From the NCBI GenBank assembly GCA_965205725.1, contig OZ242189.1:248001-312000 (forward strand): a stretch of 64,000 nt of DNA, given 5' to 3'. The notes under the pieces were generated by a model. It searched no databases. It saw only the letters and a program-made list of their open reading frames with translations, and had not been told where the DNA came from. Made by a program: the position numbers and the translations under genes. The DNA is from G965205725 sp965205725 (lineage in GTDB: Bacteria; Pseudomonadota; Gammaproteobacteria; Pseudomonadales; Halieaceae). Shown piece after piece: positions 41,250 through 49,438 of the stretch; the first letter of the stretch is position 1, and each line of letters opens with the position of its first letter.

Positions 41250-42161
41250 CTAACGATGTTTTTTGAGAACGTATTCGGAATCTGCCGGGGAATCAGGATC
41301 CAGTATGTCCTGAGTGCGCAGCTCAAAATCACTGGCATCATGCCGTTCCAGTAATTGCCTGGATTTGTCGCCGAAGGGGCGGTTAACCATTTGCCCGCGC
41401 TGTATCGGCTTGCGCTCGAAAAGCTCCTCAACCCAGCGCATGACGTGGGTATAGGTGTGTGCTTCGATAAACTCGGCAGCGTCGTAGGCCTGGTTTCTCA
41501 GCACGGCGCCATACCAGGGCCAGATCGCCATATCTGCAATGGTGTACTCGTCGCCACAGATGTACTGACGGTCTGCCAGATTGCGGTCTAACACATCCAG
41601 TTGGCGCTTCGCTTCCATGGTGTAGCGATCAATGGCGTATTGAATTTTAATCGGCGCATAGGCGTAAAAGTGGCCGAAGCCGCCACCCAGTAAGGGTGTT
41701 GCCCCCATCTGCCAGAACAGCCAGGACATACATTCGGTGCGAGCTGCGGCTTCAGTGGGCAGAAATTCACCGAACTTTTCTGCCAGATAAAACAGAATCG
41801 AACCCGATTCAAAGACTCGCGTTGGAGGATGAGTGCTGTGATCCATCAGCGCTGGAATCTTGGAATTGGGGTTGGCTGATACAAAGCCGCTGCTAAATTG
41901 GGTGCCTTCACCAATGTCGACCAGCCAGGCGTCATACTCAGCGCCATCGTGGCCCTTGGCTAATAGCTCCTCAAGCATGATCGTCACCTTTACCCCATTG
42001 GGCGTACCCAGGGAGTACAGTTGCAGGGGGTGCTTGCCAACCTGCAGGTCTTGTTCATGGGTTGCTCCGGCTATTGGGCGGTTTATGTTGGCGAAGGCCT
42101 GTTCATTATCGGGATCCCATTGCCAGACCTGCGGTGGTACGTATTCAGATGAATCTGTCAT
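41250..42161 (-). CDS. yghU: glutathione S-transferase, YghU/nu-class type
   Basis: About 303 residues. PPQVWQWDPDNEQAFANIN and RPIAGATHEQDLQVG form the typical N-terminal extension. LYSLGTPNGVKVTIMLEELL is the thioredoxin-fold start with the TPNG loop that binds two glutathiones. FVSANPNSKIPALMDHS and VFESGSILFYLAEKFGEFLP complete the N-domain. MSWLFWQMGATPLLGGGFGHF and YTIADMAIWPWYG belong to the C-domain. YghU has disulfide-bond reductase activity. ATG 42161 is preferred; a TTG two codons upstream has a closer GGAG. It is monocistronic. Confidence 0.92.
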   Translation of the reverse strand: MTDSSEYVPPQVWQWDPDNEQAFANINRPIAGATHEQDLQVGKHPLQLYSLGTPNGVKVTIMLEELLAKGHDGAEYDAWLVDIGEGTQFSSGFVSANPNSKIPALMDHSTHPPTRVFESGSILFYLAEKFGEFLPTEAAARTECMSWLFWQMGATPLLGGGFGHFYAYAPIKIQYAIDRYTMEAKRQLDVLDRNLADRQYICGDEYTIADMAIWPWYGAVLRNQAYDAAEFIEAHTYTHVMRWVEELFERKPIQRGQMVNRPFGDKSRQLLERHDASDFELRTQDILDPDSPADSEYVLKKHR

Positions 42162-42398
42162 GCTCAAAAAAGCTCCAGTGGTTAGATTGGGGAGTGAAGT
42201 AGAACACTGGACACACAGATAATCAATTTACCCTTTCCTGTGTTTGGTTCTGTGTTTGGGCGCGCTTGCGTGCCTGGCGCTCCAGTTTGATACTCTTGTA
42301 GGCAAATTTAAACGCACTGATCGGGTTCTGGCGCTATCGTCGTTTGCTGATGTTGAAGTAGCTGATAGCTTAAGGCTGCGCGTTTGTTTCGCAACAGC

Positions 42399-42535
42399 GC
42401 CAACATTCACCGATGCTGGACACACCCGAAGCAGAAAACTCGATATTTCTGTCGCACACAAGCCTTTAATTATGCCAACATTCACCGATGCTGGACACAC
42501 CTCAAGCAGAAAACTCGATATTTTTGTCGCGCACA
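42399..42535 (+). repeat. 75-bp-spaced direct duplication of the NADAR gene's start
   Basis: A segment of about 62 bases (42399-42460) is repeated at 42474-42535 with four or five substitutions. The second copy contains the start codon and first 16 codons of the NADAR gene. The first copy has its own ATG at 42413 and would encode MLDTPEAENSIFLSHTSL then stop. Most changes are the kind tolerated in coding DNA. The 230 bases before it hold no recognisable gene. Confidence 0.85.
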
Positions 42536-42973
42536 GACCCCCATGAACCGCTGGCTGCTTACTCCAGGCATGGATTCGACCTGGATGGTTGCCACTGGCC
42601 TTCGGTGGAGCACTATTTTCAAGGCATGAAGTTTGAAGATGAGGCCTATCGCCAGCGTGTGCGCCTGGCTGAGCATCCCGGACAGGCGCGCAAGTTGGGC
42701 CGCACACGGTTTAAGCGGGTGCGCGAGGACTGGAAGAAAATTCGCCGAGTGGTGATGACTCGCGCCGTGTATACCAAGTGCCGTACCCACTCAGATGTGG
42801 CAGCGGCGCTGCTTGAAACCGGCGATTTGCTGCTGGTTGAAAACAGTGCCTATGACTATTTCTGGGGCTGTGGCCGCGACCGGCGCGGTCGCAATACCTA
42901 CGGCCGGGTTTTGATGGATGTGCGAGCAAAGTTGCTTGAGGAGCGCGAACCGCGAACCGAACCGCGAACATAG
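42488..42973 (+). CDS. NADAR (YbiA-like) family protein
   Basis: 161 residues. Recognised by SIFLSRTDPHEPLAAYSRHG, the CHWPSVEHYFQGMKFEDEAY core (the WxxxEHYxQxxKF motif), VMTRAVYTKCRTHSDVAAAL, and LVENSAYDYFWGCGRDRRG-NTYGR with the WGxGxxxxGxN motif. YbiA relatives hydrolyse N-glycosidic bonds in riboflavin-pathway intermediates; other NADAR proteins remove ADP-ribose from DNA. I cannot decide between these here. The ATG lies inside the second copy of a local duplication and has only a weak ribosome site. The C-terminus repeats EPRT, from short GAACCGC repeats. Confidence 0.87.
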   Translation: MLDTPQAENSIFLSRTDPHEPLAAYSRHGFDLDGCHWPSVEHYFQGMKFEDEAYRQRVRLAEHPGQARKLGRTRFKRVREDWKKIRRVVMTRAVYTKCRTHSDVAAALLETGDLLLVENSAYDYFWGCGRDRRGRNTYGRVLMDVRAKLLEEREPRTEPRT

Positions 42974-43083
42974 TGGCGATTGAGCCCTCACTGTTTCTGG
43001 CCAGCCACAGTTCGGCAAAGCTTGTGATTGCGATTTTGTGATCGAGGAAACAAGAATGCTGGCACTGCCTGCCTCGACGCGCT

Positions 43084-43123
43084 AAAAAAAGGGGTCAGAG
43101 TTTTTATTCTGACCCCCTTTTTA
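43084..43123. terminator. bidirectional Rho-independent terminator
   Basis: AAAAAAAGGGGTCAGA and TCTGACCCCCTTTTT form a strong stem with A and T tracts on opposite ends. It can end the NADAR transcript from the left and the thiolase-operon transcript from the right. A second TTCTGACCCC follows, so a shifted stem is also possible. Confidence 0.88.
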
Positions 43124-43142
43124 TTCTGACCCCGAAGCGGGT

Positions 43143-44375
43143 TTAGATGCGCTCGATAATAATGGCAGGAGCCATGCCACCGGCAGCGCACATAGTGACG
43201 AGGCCGAACTGCTTGTCAGCGCGCTCCAGTTCGTCAACCATGGTGCCAATCAGGATGGAGCCGGTCGCGCCAATTGGGTGGCCTAATGCCATTGCACCAC
43301 CGTTCACATTGACTTTGCCGCGGTCGAGATTCAGGTCGCGGATGAATTTTTCTGCAACCACAGAAAAGGCCTCGTTAATCTCGAACAAGTCGATGTCTGC
43401 AATGCTCATACCAGCGCGTGCCAGTACCTTTTTGGCGGCTGGGACGGGGGCGTTCAGCATCAAAGTGGGGGAGTCGCCCATATTGGCCATAGCCACGATT
43501 CGTGCGCGGGGCTTCATAGCGTGTGCTTTAGCATAATCTGGAGAAGCCATTAATACCGCAGCCGCACCGTCCACAACACCCGAGGAATTACCCGCGTGGT
43601 GCACATGGTTGATTTCCAGGTCCGGGTACTTGGCTTGCACCAGGCCGCGGAAAGTAGTGCCCGCCTCATCCAGCGCATAGTCAGCCAGTTTTGCAAACGA
43701 GGCCTCCAGTTGACTCAGGCTATCCATAGTGGTCTGTGGCCGGGGAAATTCTTCCTTGTCCAAAGCCAGGCTGCCGTCTTCGTTGTAAACGGGCACCAGT
43801 GACTTGTCGAAGTGACCATTCCTGATCGCGTTGTCCGCGTTTTGCTGAGACACTAAGGCCAGAGAATCCACAGCCTTGCGGTCAATGCCTTCGAGGGTAG
43901 CGATTGCATCGGCACAGACACCTTGATGAGGCTGTGGGTGAGCTTCACGCAAGCGTAAATTATCGCTGTCAATAAATGGCGACATGCCCTGAATAGAGCC
44001 GTAATGCGACATCATCTCGGTGCCACCGCCGATGCACAGATCTTCCATGCCCGCCATGATGCTGCTGGCAGCCATGTTGACCGTGGTGATGCCAGAGCCG
44101 CAAAAACGGTCTAGTGTCACGGCGCTGGATTTTACGTCATAACCGGCATCCAGAGCGGCCATGCGGCCGAGATCACCACCTTGCAGACCTTTCTGCTGGC
44201 TGGTGCCCCAGATAATGTCGTCTACCTCTGCGGTGTTGAGATCGTTGCGCTCGGCAATCGCCTGCAACACGGTTGCGCCCAGTTGTTGCGGGTGAATGTG
44301 CGCGAGGGCACCTTTGCCAACTTTGCCTATGCCACGAGGTGTGCGGCATGCATCAATAATCCAAGCTTCAGCCAT
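43143..44375 (-). CDS. acetyl-CoA C-acyltransferase (thiolase)
   Basis: 410 residues; last gene of the minus-strand fatty-acid operon. The nucleophile loop is AVTLDRFCGSGITTVNMA, the C-terminal motifs are GAMALGHPIGATGSIL and TMCAAGGMAPAII, and NEAFSVVAEKFI is the NEAF motif. These are all catalytic residues of degradative thiolases. It thiolyses 3-oxoacyl-CoA at the end of a beta-oxidation round. The three-base gap to the hydratase gene shows translational coupling. The terminator lies 20 bases past the stop. Confidence 0.92.
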   Translation of the reverse strand: MAEAWIIDACRTPRGIGKVGKGALAHIHPQQLGATVLQAIAERNDLNTAEVDDIIWGTSQQKGLQGGDLGRMAALDAGYDVKSSAVTLDRFCGSGITTVNMAASSIMAGMEDLCIGGGTEMMSHYGSIQGMSPFIDSDNLRLREAHPQPHQGVCADAIATLEGIDRKAVDSLALVSQQNADNAIRNGHFDKSLVPVYNEDGSLALDKEEFPRPQTTMDSLSQLEASFAKLADYALDEAGTTFRGLVQAKYPDLEINHVHHAGNSSGVVDGAAAVLMASPDYAKAHAMKPRARIVAMANMGDSPTLMLNAPVPAAKKVLARAGMSIADIDLFEINEAFSVVAEKFIRDLNLDRGKVNVNGGAMALGHPIGATGSILIGTMVDELERADKQFGLVTMCAAGGMAPAIIIERI

Positions 44376-44378
44376 GAT

Positions 44379-45143
44379 TTATTTTCCTGTCCAGTTAGGG
44401 GCACGTTTCTCAGCAAATGCGGTTGCGCCTTCGATGGCGTCTGAGCTGGTAAACACCGGGTTAACAATTTCCTGTTGCTTGACGAACATTTCAGCCATAT
44501 TCCAGTCGGACTGGCGCGCAACAACCTGCTTGCTCGCTGCAACCGCCAGGGGGCCGTTAGCTGCAATCCTGGCGGCGAGTTCTCTGGCTGCATCGAGTGC
44601 TGTGCCAGCAGCGACCACATGGTTCACCAGGCCGAGCTGAGCAGCGCGGTCTGCGTCAATAAAATCGCCCGTGAGTGCCAGTTCCATCGCGATGCGTGTT
44701 GGAATTTGGCGCGGCAGTTTTACCAGCCCGCCAGCGGCGGCAGCCAAACCACGCTTAACCTCTGGAATGCCAAATTTGGAATTGTCAGCCGCAATTAACA
44801 TATCGCAAGAGATTGCCAACTCCAGACCACCGGCCAGGGCGTAACCTTCCACGGCACCGATCAGTGGCTTGCTGGGTATGTATTCAGTCAAACCTGCGAA
44901 GCCACGGCCGGGAATGTGGGGTGTCTCTCCGCTAACGAATGCCTTCAAATCCATGCCTGAGCAGAATGTGCCGCCAGCGCCAGTGAGAATGGCAACACGC
45001 AGCTCGTCGTCGCCCTCCAGTTCGTCAATCGCTGCCGCAACGCCTTCGGCCAGGGCTTTGTTGCACGCATTTTTGGCTTCCGGGCGATTTAAAGTGATGA
45101 TGAGTACGCCGCCTTCGGCGCTCGTTAATACTTCATCTGACAT
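44379..45143 (-). CDS. enoyl-CoA hydratase (crotonase) family
   Basis: 254 residues. GGTFCSGMDLKAFVSGE and VEGYALAGGLELAISCD supply the oxyanion hole. FGIPEVKRGLAAAAGGLVKL carries the first catalytic Glu; the second position is not Glu, as in many crotonases annotated EchA. ANGPLAVAASKQVV and FAEKRAPNWTGK are normal C-terminal elements. Fourth gene of the acyl-CoA ligase operon. A family-1 repeat at 45189-45350 lies just upstream, between it and the kinase gene, so the operon's transcript now includes the repeat. Confidence 0.88.
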   Translation of the reverse strand: MSDEVLTSAEGGVLIITLNRPEAKNACNKALAEGVAAAIDELEGDDELRVAILTGAGGTFCSGMDLKAFVSGETPHIPGRGFAGLTEYIPSKPLIGAVEGYALAGGLELAISCDMLIAADNSKFGIPEVKRGLAAAAGGLVKLPRQIPTRIAMELALTGDFIDADRAAQLGLVNHVVAAGTALDAARELAARIAANGPLAVAASKQVVARQSDWNMAEMFVKQQEIVNPVFTSSDAIEGATAFAEKRAPNWTGK

Positions 45144-45188
45144 AGGTCTATCTCCTGTGAGTATGATGGTTTTAGAAACATTTAATTA

Positions 45189-45350
45189 GAGACCTTCGCA
45201 CGAAAGCCATTTCACCGGCATGCTGCGTCGCCTAAAAGCGCCTACGGTTGGTAAAAACGTACTCAATCGGTCATTTATACCCATAAACTCCCTCATTCCG
45301 TGCGTTTTTGCCTTGCCTGAAAATGAAATCATCTTCCGTGCAAAGGTCTC
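45189..45350 (-). mobile_element. family-1 MITE-like repeat, long form, at a stop codon
   Basis: 162 bp with near-perfect ends and the 5-bp duplication AATTA on both sides. Reading the minus-strand kinase gene, the insertion replaces AAT-TAA by AAT-TGA, the latter formed by T plus the repeat end GAGACC. The encoded protein is unchanged. Confidence 0.95.
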
Positions 45351-46368
45351 AATTAATAAGATTAACACCAGCCAGTGCGAGGGGTTCAACCATGTCGCCT
45401 CGACTCCTGGCTTGCGCGCTTGAAGCTGTGCCAATTTCGGCGCGTTTTTTGACGCCCTGCAATATTGCCGCCAGGCGGAAAAAGCAGAACACCAGGTGGA
45501 AATTCCAGTTTTCAATATTGTCGCGGCCGGTGCGTTTACAGTATGCCGCCAGGTAATCCTCGTCGTTGGGAATGCCCAGTGTACTCCGATTGATTCCCGC
45601 CAGCCCACTGATGTCGCCGTCAGCGGGTAGCCTCCATGCCATACATTGGTAGGCGAGGTCAGCCAGAGGGTTGCCGAGGGTTGAGAGTTCCCAATCCAAT
45701 AGGGCAATAATTCGAGGTTCTGTAGGGTGGAACATAACATTGTCGATACGGAAGTCACCGTGCACCAATCCAGGCTGACCGTCGTCAGCGGGCAGGTTGG
45801 CGGGCAACCATTCGATCAATGTTTCCATCGCATCGGAACGTCCGGTTTCAGAGGCTCTGTATTGCTTGGTCCAGCGTCCAATTTGACGCTCGAAATAGTT
45901 GCCAGGTTTGCCAAAATCACTCAAGCCAACACGCTCGATGTCTACATTGTGTAGATTGGCGAGTACGCGGTTCATTTCATCGTAGATGGCGCTGCGCTCC
46001 TCGTTGCTGTCGACTTCCGGAAGCTGAGAATCCCAAAAAACCCGGCCTTCCATGTATTCCATAACGTAAAACATGGAGCCGATGATGTTTTCGTCTTCAC
46101 ACAGACAATAGGCTTGAGCCACAGGCACGTCGGTGTTGTATAGAGCGCTGATGACCTTAAATTCCCGATCGACAGCGTGAGCGGATGCGAGTAATTCACC
46201 CGGCGGCTTGCGCCTTAGTACATAATCCTTCCCGCCTGCATGGAGTTTGAAAGTGGGATTGGACTGTCCGCCGACAAATTTTTCTGCGGTCAAGGTGCCG
46301 TTGAAACCGGGTATATGCTGCTCCAGATAAGGTTGGAGTTTCTCGATATCCAGTGTCTGGATGCTCAT
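45349..46368 (-). CDS. APH-like phosphotransferase (ACAD11/LvaA-type kinase)
   Basis: 339 residues, the usual family length. FVGGQSNPTFKLHAGGKDYVL is the nucleotide-binding strand pair; GQPGLVHGDFRIDNVMFHPT has the catalytic HGD...N and IALLDWELSTLGNPLADLAY the metal-binding Asp. These motifs are shared with the kinase domain of ACAD10/ACAD11 and with LvaA of levulinate degradation. The ATG overlaps the stop of the acyl-CoA dehydrogenase gene (ATGA). The likely substrate is a 4-hydroxyacyl-CoA; the sequence alone cannot prove this. The stop codon now comes from a repeat. Confidence 0.88.
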   Translation of the reverse strand: MSIQTLDIEKLQPYLEQHIPGFNGTLTAEKFVGGQSNPTFKLHAGGKDYVLRRKPPGELLASAHAVDREFKVISALYNTDVPVAQAYCLCEDENIIGSMFYVMEYMEGRVFWDSQLPEVDSNEERSAIYDEMNRVLANLHNVDIERVGLSDFGKPGNYFERQIGRWTKQYRASETGRSDAMETLIEWLPANLPADDGQPGLVHGDFRIDNVMFHPTEPRIIALLDWELSTLGNPLADLAYQCMAWRLPADGDISGLAGINRSTLGIPNDEDYLAAYCKRTGRDNIENWNFHLVFCFFRLAAILQGVKKRAEIGTASSAQARSRGDMVEPLALAGVNLIN

Positions 46369-47576
46369 ACTTGCGCGTACCTCTTCACCAACTGTTTTCC
46401 CAGCGCCATCATGTGCACCTGATCGGGGCCATCCGCCTGACGACACCATCGAGCGTAGTTGAATGCTTCGGCCATAAAATAATCCTGGCACAATCCGCCA
46501 GCGCCGTGAATCTGCATGGCCCGATCAATCACATTTTGCACCGTTATTGGCGTCGATATCTTGGCGGCAGCAATATAATCACGAGCCTCACGGTTGCCGA
46601 CTTTGTCCAGCTTGTCGGCGGTCTTCAGGGTCAGTAACCGAACCTGCTCAATGTCAGCAAAGCATCTGGCTATGTCTTCCAGCACAGATTGATGCTGCGA
46701 CAATTTTTTACCGAAGGTGGTGCGAGCTTCCGCGCGTTGACAGGCGAACTCCATAGAACGCTGGGCGCAACCGATCAGGCGCATGCAGTGATGCAGGCGA
46801 CCTGGTCCCAGACGGCCCTGTGCGATTTCAAAGCCGCGGCCTTCACCCAATAGCAAGTTCTCCGCCGGTACCCGTACATTATCGAATACAACTTCTGCAT
46901 GGCCGACAGGCGCATCATCGTAGTTGAACGTTTTCAGCGCTCGTTCAACGATCAGTCCAGGGGTGTCTTTGGGCACCAATATCTGGCTTTGTTGCAGATG
47001 GCGATTCTTATTCTCTGGGTCTGATTTGCCCATCACGATGAAAATTTGAGTCCGCTCATTCATGGCGCCGGTGATAAACCATTTGCGACCATTGATGAGG
47101 TAGTCGTCGCCATCGCGCTCAATACGTGTTTCGATATTGGTGGCGTCAGAGGAGGCCACAGCCGGTTCAGTCATAGCGTAGGCCGAACGAATCTCGCCAT
47201 TGAGTAATGGTGTCAGCCACTGTTCTTTTTGCGTCTCGGTTCCGTACATCATGAATACTTCCATGTTGCCGGTATCGGGTGCATTGCAGTTGAAAACTTC
47301 CGGTGCCCACAACACTCGCCCCATAATCTCAGCCAGTGGCGCGTATTCCAGATTACTGAGTTCACCACCGTGCGCTTTGGGCAGGAACAGGTTCCACAGA
47401 CCCGCCGCTTTCGCCCTGGCTTTCAGCTCTTCCATGAGGGGTATGCTCGCCCAGCGGTTTTGCGCCGAATCGATATGGTCGTAGTAGTCGTGTTCGACCG
47501 GGTAAACGTGTTGGTCCATGAAGGCCGCCAGTTTGGCCTGTAGCTCTTGAACGCGTGAACTGTGTTCAAACTGCAT
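46365..47576 (-). CDS. acyl-CoA dehydrogenase family protein (ACAD10/11-like)
   Basis: 403 residues. AYAMTEPAVASSDATNIETR, INGRKWFITGAMNERTQIFI, the DVRVPAENLLLGEGRGFEIA-type loop, GRLGPGRLHHCMRLIGCAQR, MQIHGAGGLCQDYFMAEAF and the C-terminal RWCRQADGPDQVHMMALGK are strongly like the long acyl-CoA dehydrogenase branch ACAD10/11. The usual catalytic Glu region reads ADGPDQVH. Coupled on both sides: four bases after the ligase stop and overlapping the kinase start. It would act on the kinase's phosphorylated product. Confidence 0.9.
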   Translation of the reverse strand: MQFEHSSRVQELQAKLAAFMDQHVYPVEHDYYDHIDSAQNRWASIPLMEELKARAKAAGLWNLFLPKAHGGELSNLEYAPLAEIMGRVLWAPEVFNCNAPDTGNMEVFMMYGTETQKEQWLTPLLNGEIRSAYAMTEPAVASSDATNIETRIERDGDDYLINGRKWFITGAMNERTQIFIVMGKSDPENKNRHLQQSQILVPKDTPGLIVERALKTFNYDDAPVGHAEVVFDNVRVPAENLLLGEGRGFEIAQGRLGPGRLHHCMRLIGCAQRSMEFACQRAEARTTFGKKLSQHQSVLEDIARCFADIEQVRLLTLKTADKLDKVGNREARDYIAAAKISTPITVQNVIDRAMQIHGAGGLCQDYFMAEAFNYARWCRQADGPDQVHMMALGKQLVKRYAQV

Positions 47577-47580
47577 ATGA

Positions 47581-49137
47581 CTAGCCTATATTGCGTGCTG
47601 CGCCGCCCCAATAGGGTTTGCGCAGTTCTTTTTTGAGTATTTTTCCCGAGGGGTTGCGCGGCATCTCGGTGATGATTTCGAGCTGACGCGGGATCTTGTA
47701 GCCTGCGATTTTACCGCGACAAAATTCGACCATCTCAGCGACGCCTAAAGCAGCGTCCGGTTTGAGTACCACAAAGGCCAACAGCGCTTCACCAAATTTT
47801 TCATTGGGAATGCCAATCACTGCGACATCGGCAATGGCATCGTGAGCAGCCAGTGCGTTTTCTACCTCAACCGGATATATATTTTCGCCGCCGCTAACGA
47901 CCATGTCTTTCATGCGGTCTTTCAGATACAGAAAGCCTTCTCCATCAAGGTAGCCAGCATCACCCGTATGAACCCAGCCGTCGGTCAAATTTTTGGCGGT
48001 TTCTTCTGGCAAATTATAGTAGCCCTGCATGGAACAGTGGGCTTTAACCCATATCTCACCGACTTCGCCAGTGGCTTGCTCCTCGCCTTGCAAATCCACA
48101 ATGCGAACCTGGACGCCAGCCGAGGGGCGTCCACAGGAGCGCAGCAGTCCGGGTTCGCCTGCTACGGCTCGACGGTGATCCGCTGGCGATAAGTTCACCA
48201 CGGTACCGTTGGTTTCTGTCATGCCATACATCTGGATGAAGTCGGCGCCGAAAACTTCCATGGCCTGTTTCAGAACAGATTCGGAAATAGGAGAGGCGCC
48301 ATAGTAAATCTGCTTTACGTCGGAGAAATCGCGTTTTTCAATGTCTGGCAAGGCCAGCACCGCCATGATCATAGCCGGCACCATGAACAGTCCGGCAATG
48401 GGGTAGCGCTCAAGATCGTCGACAACCGTGGCCGGGTCGAAGGCGCTGTGGAGAATAACGTGAATACCGGCATACAGGGCGCCGAGTATTGAGCCGGCTC
48501 CGCCAATGTGAAACATCGGCGCGCAAATCAGATTCGCATCTCCCGGCCCAGGGCGACTAGACATCAGCACCGTGTTCATGGTCAGTTGGGTCACCATGCC
48601 GCCGTGAGTAAGCACAACGCCTTTTGGGTTGCCTGTGGTGCCGCTGGTATACATCTGTAAAAACGCATCTTCGGGGCTCAAATCAATGACTGGCTGCGCA
48701 TCACTTTGATCGGCCAACCACTGTTCCCAAAGATGAGTGTTGACCTCGCCGCGAGTAAATACCTGGATGTCCGTCGGCAATTCGGCTTGCAGGGCAGCTA
48801 GAGCAGGCATTGGTTGGCTGTCTAAGGCGAGCAGCGCTTTTGCCCTGGCATCGTTAATGATGAAGGCGAGTTCAGCGGGCGCAAGACGATAATTCAAAGA
48901 GACGGTAACAGCACCAATTTTACCAGTGGCCAAAAAGGTAATGGCGTGCTCGGTGCTGTTTTCACCGAGAATACCAACCCGGTCACCCTTGCCGATGCCC
49001 AGACTTAGCAGGCCATTGGCCAAACGGTTGGCCGCAGCATTCAGTTCGCCGTAGCGGGTGGTTCGGTTGCCCACAGTGATACAGGGGTTATCCGGAAAGT
49101 TGCGAGCGTAATATTCGGCGAAATTGTGTACTAACAT
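47581..49137 (-). CDS. acyl-CoA ligase (AMP-forming)
   Basis: 518 residues, first gene of the minus-strand operon. Adenylation motifs: LQMYTSGTTGNPKGVVLTHG (P-loop), IYYGASPISESVLKQAMEVF, QMYGMTETNGTVVNLSP, GWVHTGDAGYLDGEGFLYLK, and a C-terminal GYKIPRQLEIITEMPRNPSG with KILKKELR holding the catalytic Lys. Activates a carboxylic acid (medium-chain, hydroxy or branched; not determined) to acyl-CoA. The 300 bases upstream (49138-49438) hold the operon's promoter and a short family-1 end, with no further gene seen. Confidence 0.92.
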   Translation of the reverse strand: MLVHNFAEYYARNFPDNPCITVGNRTTRYGELNAAANRLANGLLSLGIGKGDRVGILGENSTEHAITFLATGKIGAVTVSLNYRLAPAELAFIINDARAKALLALDSQPMPALAALQAELPTDIQVFTRGEVNTHLWEQWLADQSDAQPVIDLSPEDAFLQMYTSGTTGNPKGVVLTHGGMVTQLTMNTVLMSSRPGPGDANLICAPMFHIGGAGSILGALYAGIHVILHSAFDPATVVDDLERYPIAGLFMVPAMIMAVLALPDIEKRDFSDVKQIYYGASPISESVLKQAMEVFGADFIQMYGMTETNGTVVNLSPADHRRAVAGEPGLLRSCGRPSAGVQVRIVDLQGEEQATGEVGEIWVKAHCSMQGYYNLPEETAKNLTDGWVHTGDAGYLDGEGFLYLKDRMKDMVVSGGENIYPVEVENALAAHDAIADVAVIGIPNEKFGEALLAFVVLKPDAALGVAEMVEFCRGKIAGYKIPRQLEIITEMPRNPSGKILKKELRKPYWGGAARNIG

Positions 49138-49307
49138 GAGTGGCTCATCCTGAAGAGTATACGCTCCGTCGAGAGCGCGGTAGTTTGTGGTGTCCAGCCA
49201 ATAGCGGCAATGACAGGCGCGGACAAAAAAATGTACCTTAACTTACAGTGCTTTGATGCCGTAGTCAGTTATTGTCGCCCAGGGCAATTTTGAACAAGTT
49301 ACTACCT

Positions 49308-49325
49308 GAGACCTTTGCACGAAAC
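49308..49325. mobile_element. isolated family-1 repeat end
   Basis: GAGACCTTTGCACGAAA matches one terminal repeat of family 1 but unrelated sequence follows. A weaker match to the opposite end (CGTGCAAAGACCTC) occurs at 49747. Probably a truncated relic. Confidence 0.55.
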
Positions 49326-49396
49326 CAGTGTATGGGCTCAGATAGCTATGAGACTTATTCACCACTCAAGGTACTGAACCCCACACTGTGTTTTGA

Positions 49397-49402
49397 TATA
49401 AT
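49397..49402 (+). promoter_or_regulatory. -10 box candidate before the DUF4214/Ig genes
   Basis: A consensus TATAAT lies 36 bases before the ATG of the decayed DUF4214 gene. No good -35 is visible at the right distance (ACTGAA at best), so it may be an activator-dependent promoter. Confidence 0.4.
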
Positions 49403-49438
49403 CCTTGAATCGTTAAGCTAATCAGATGGCTGGGTTGA

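Noticed and set aside
9063..45400. Short frames inside family-1 repeats (MISLSGKAKTHGMREFM...)
   Set aside because: They are present in each copy because the repeat is conserved as DNA, but the frames end differently in different copies and run into flanking DNA, with no transposase motif. Not treated as genes.
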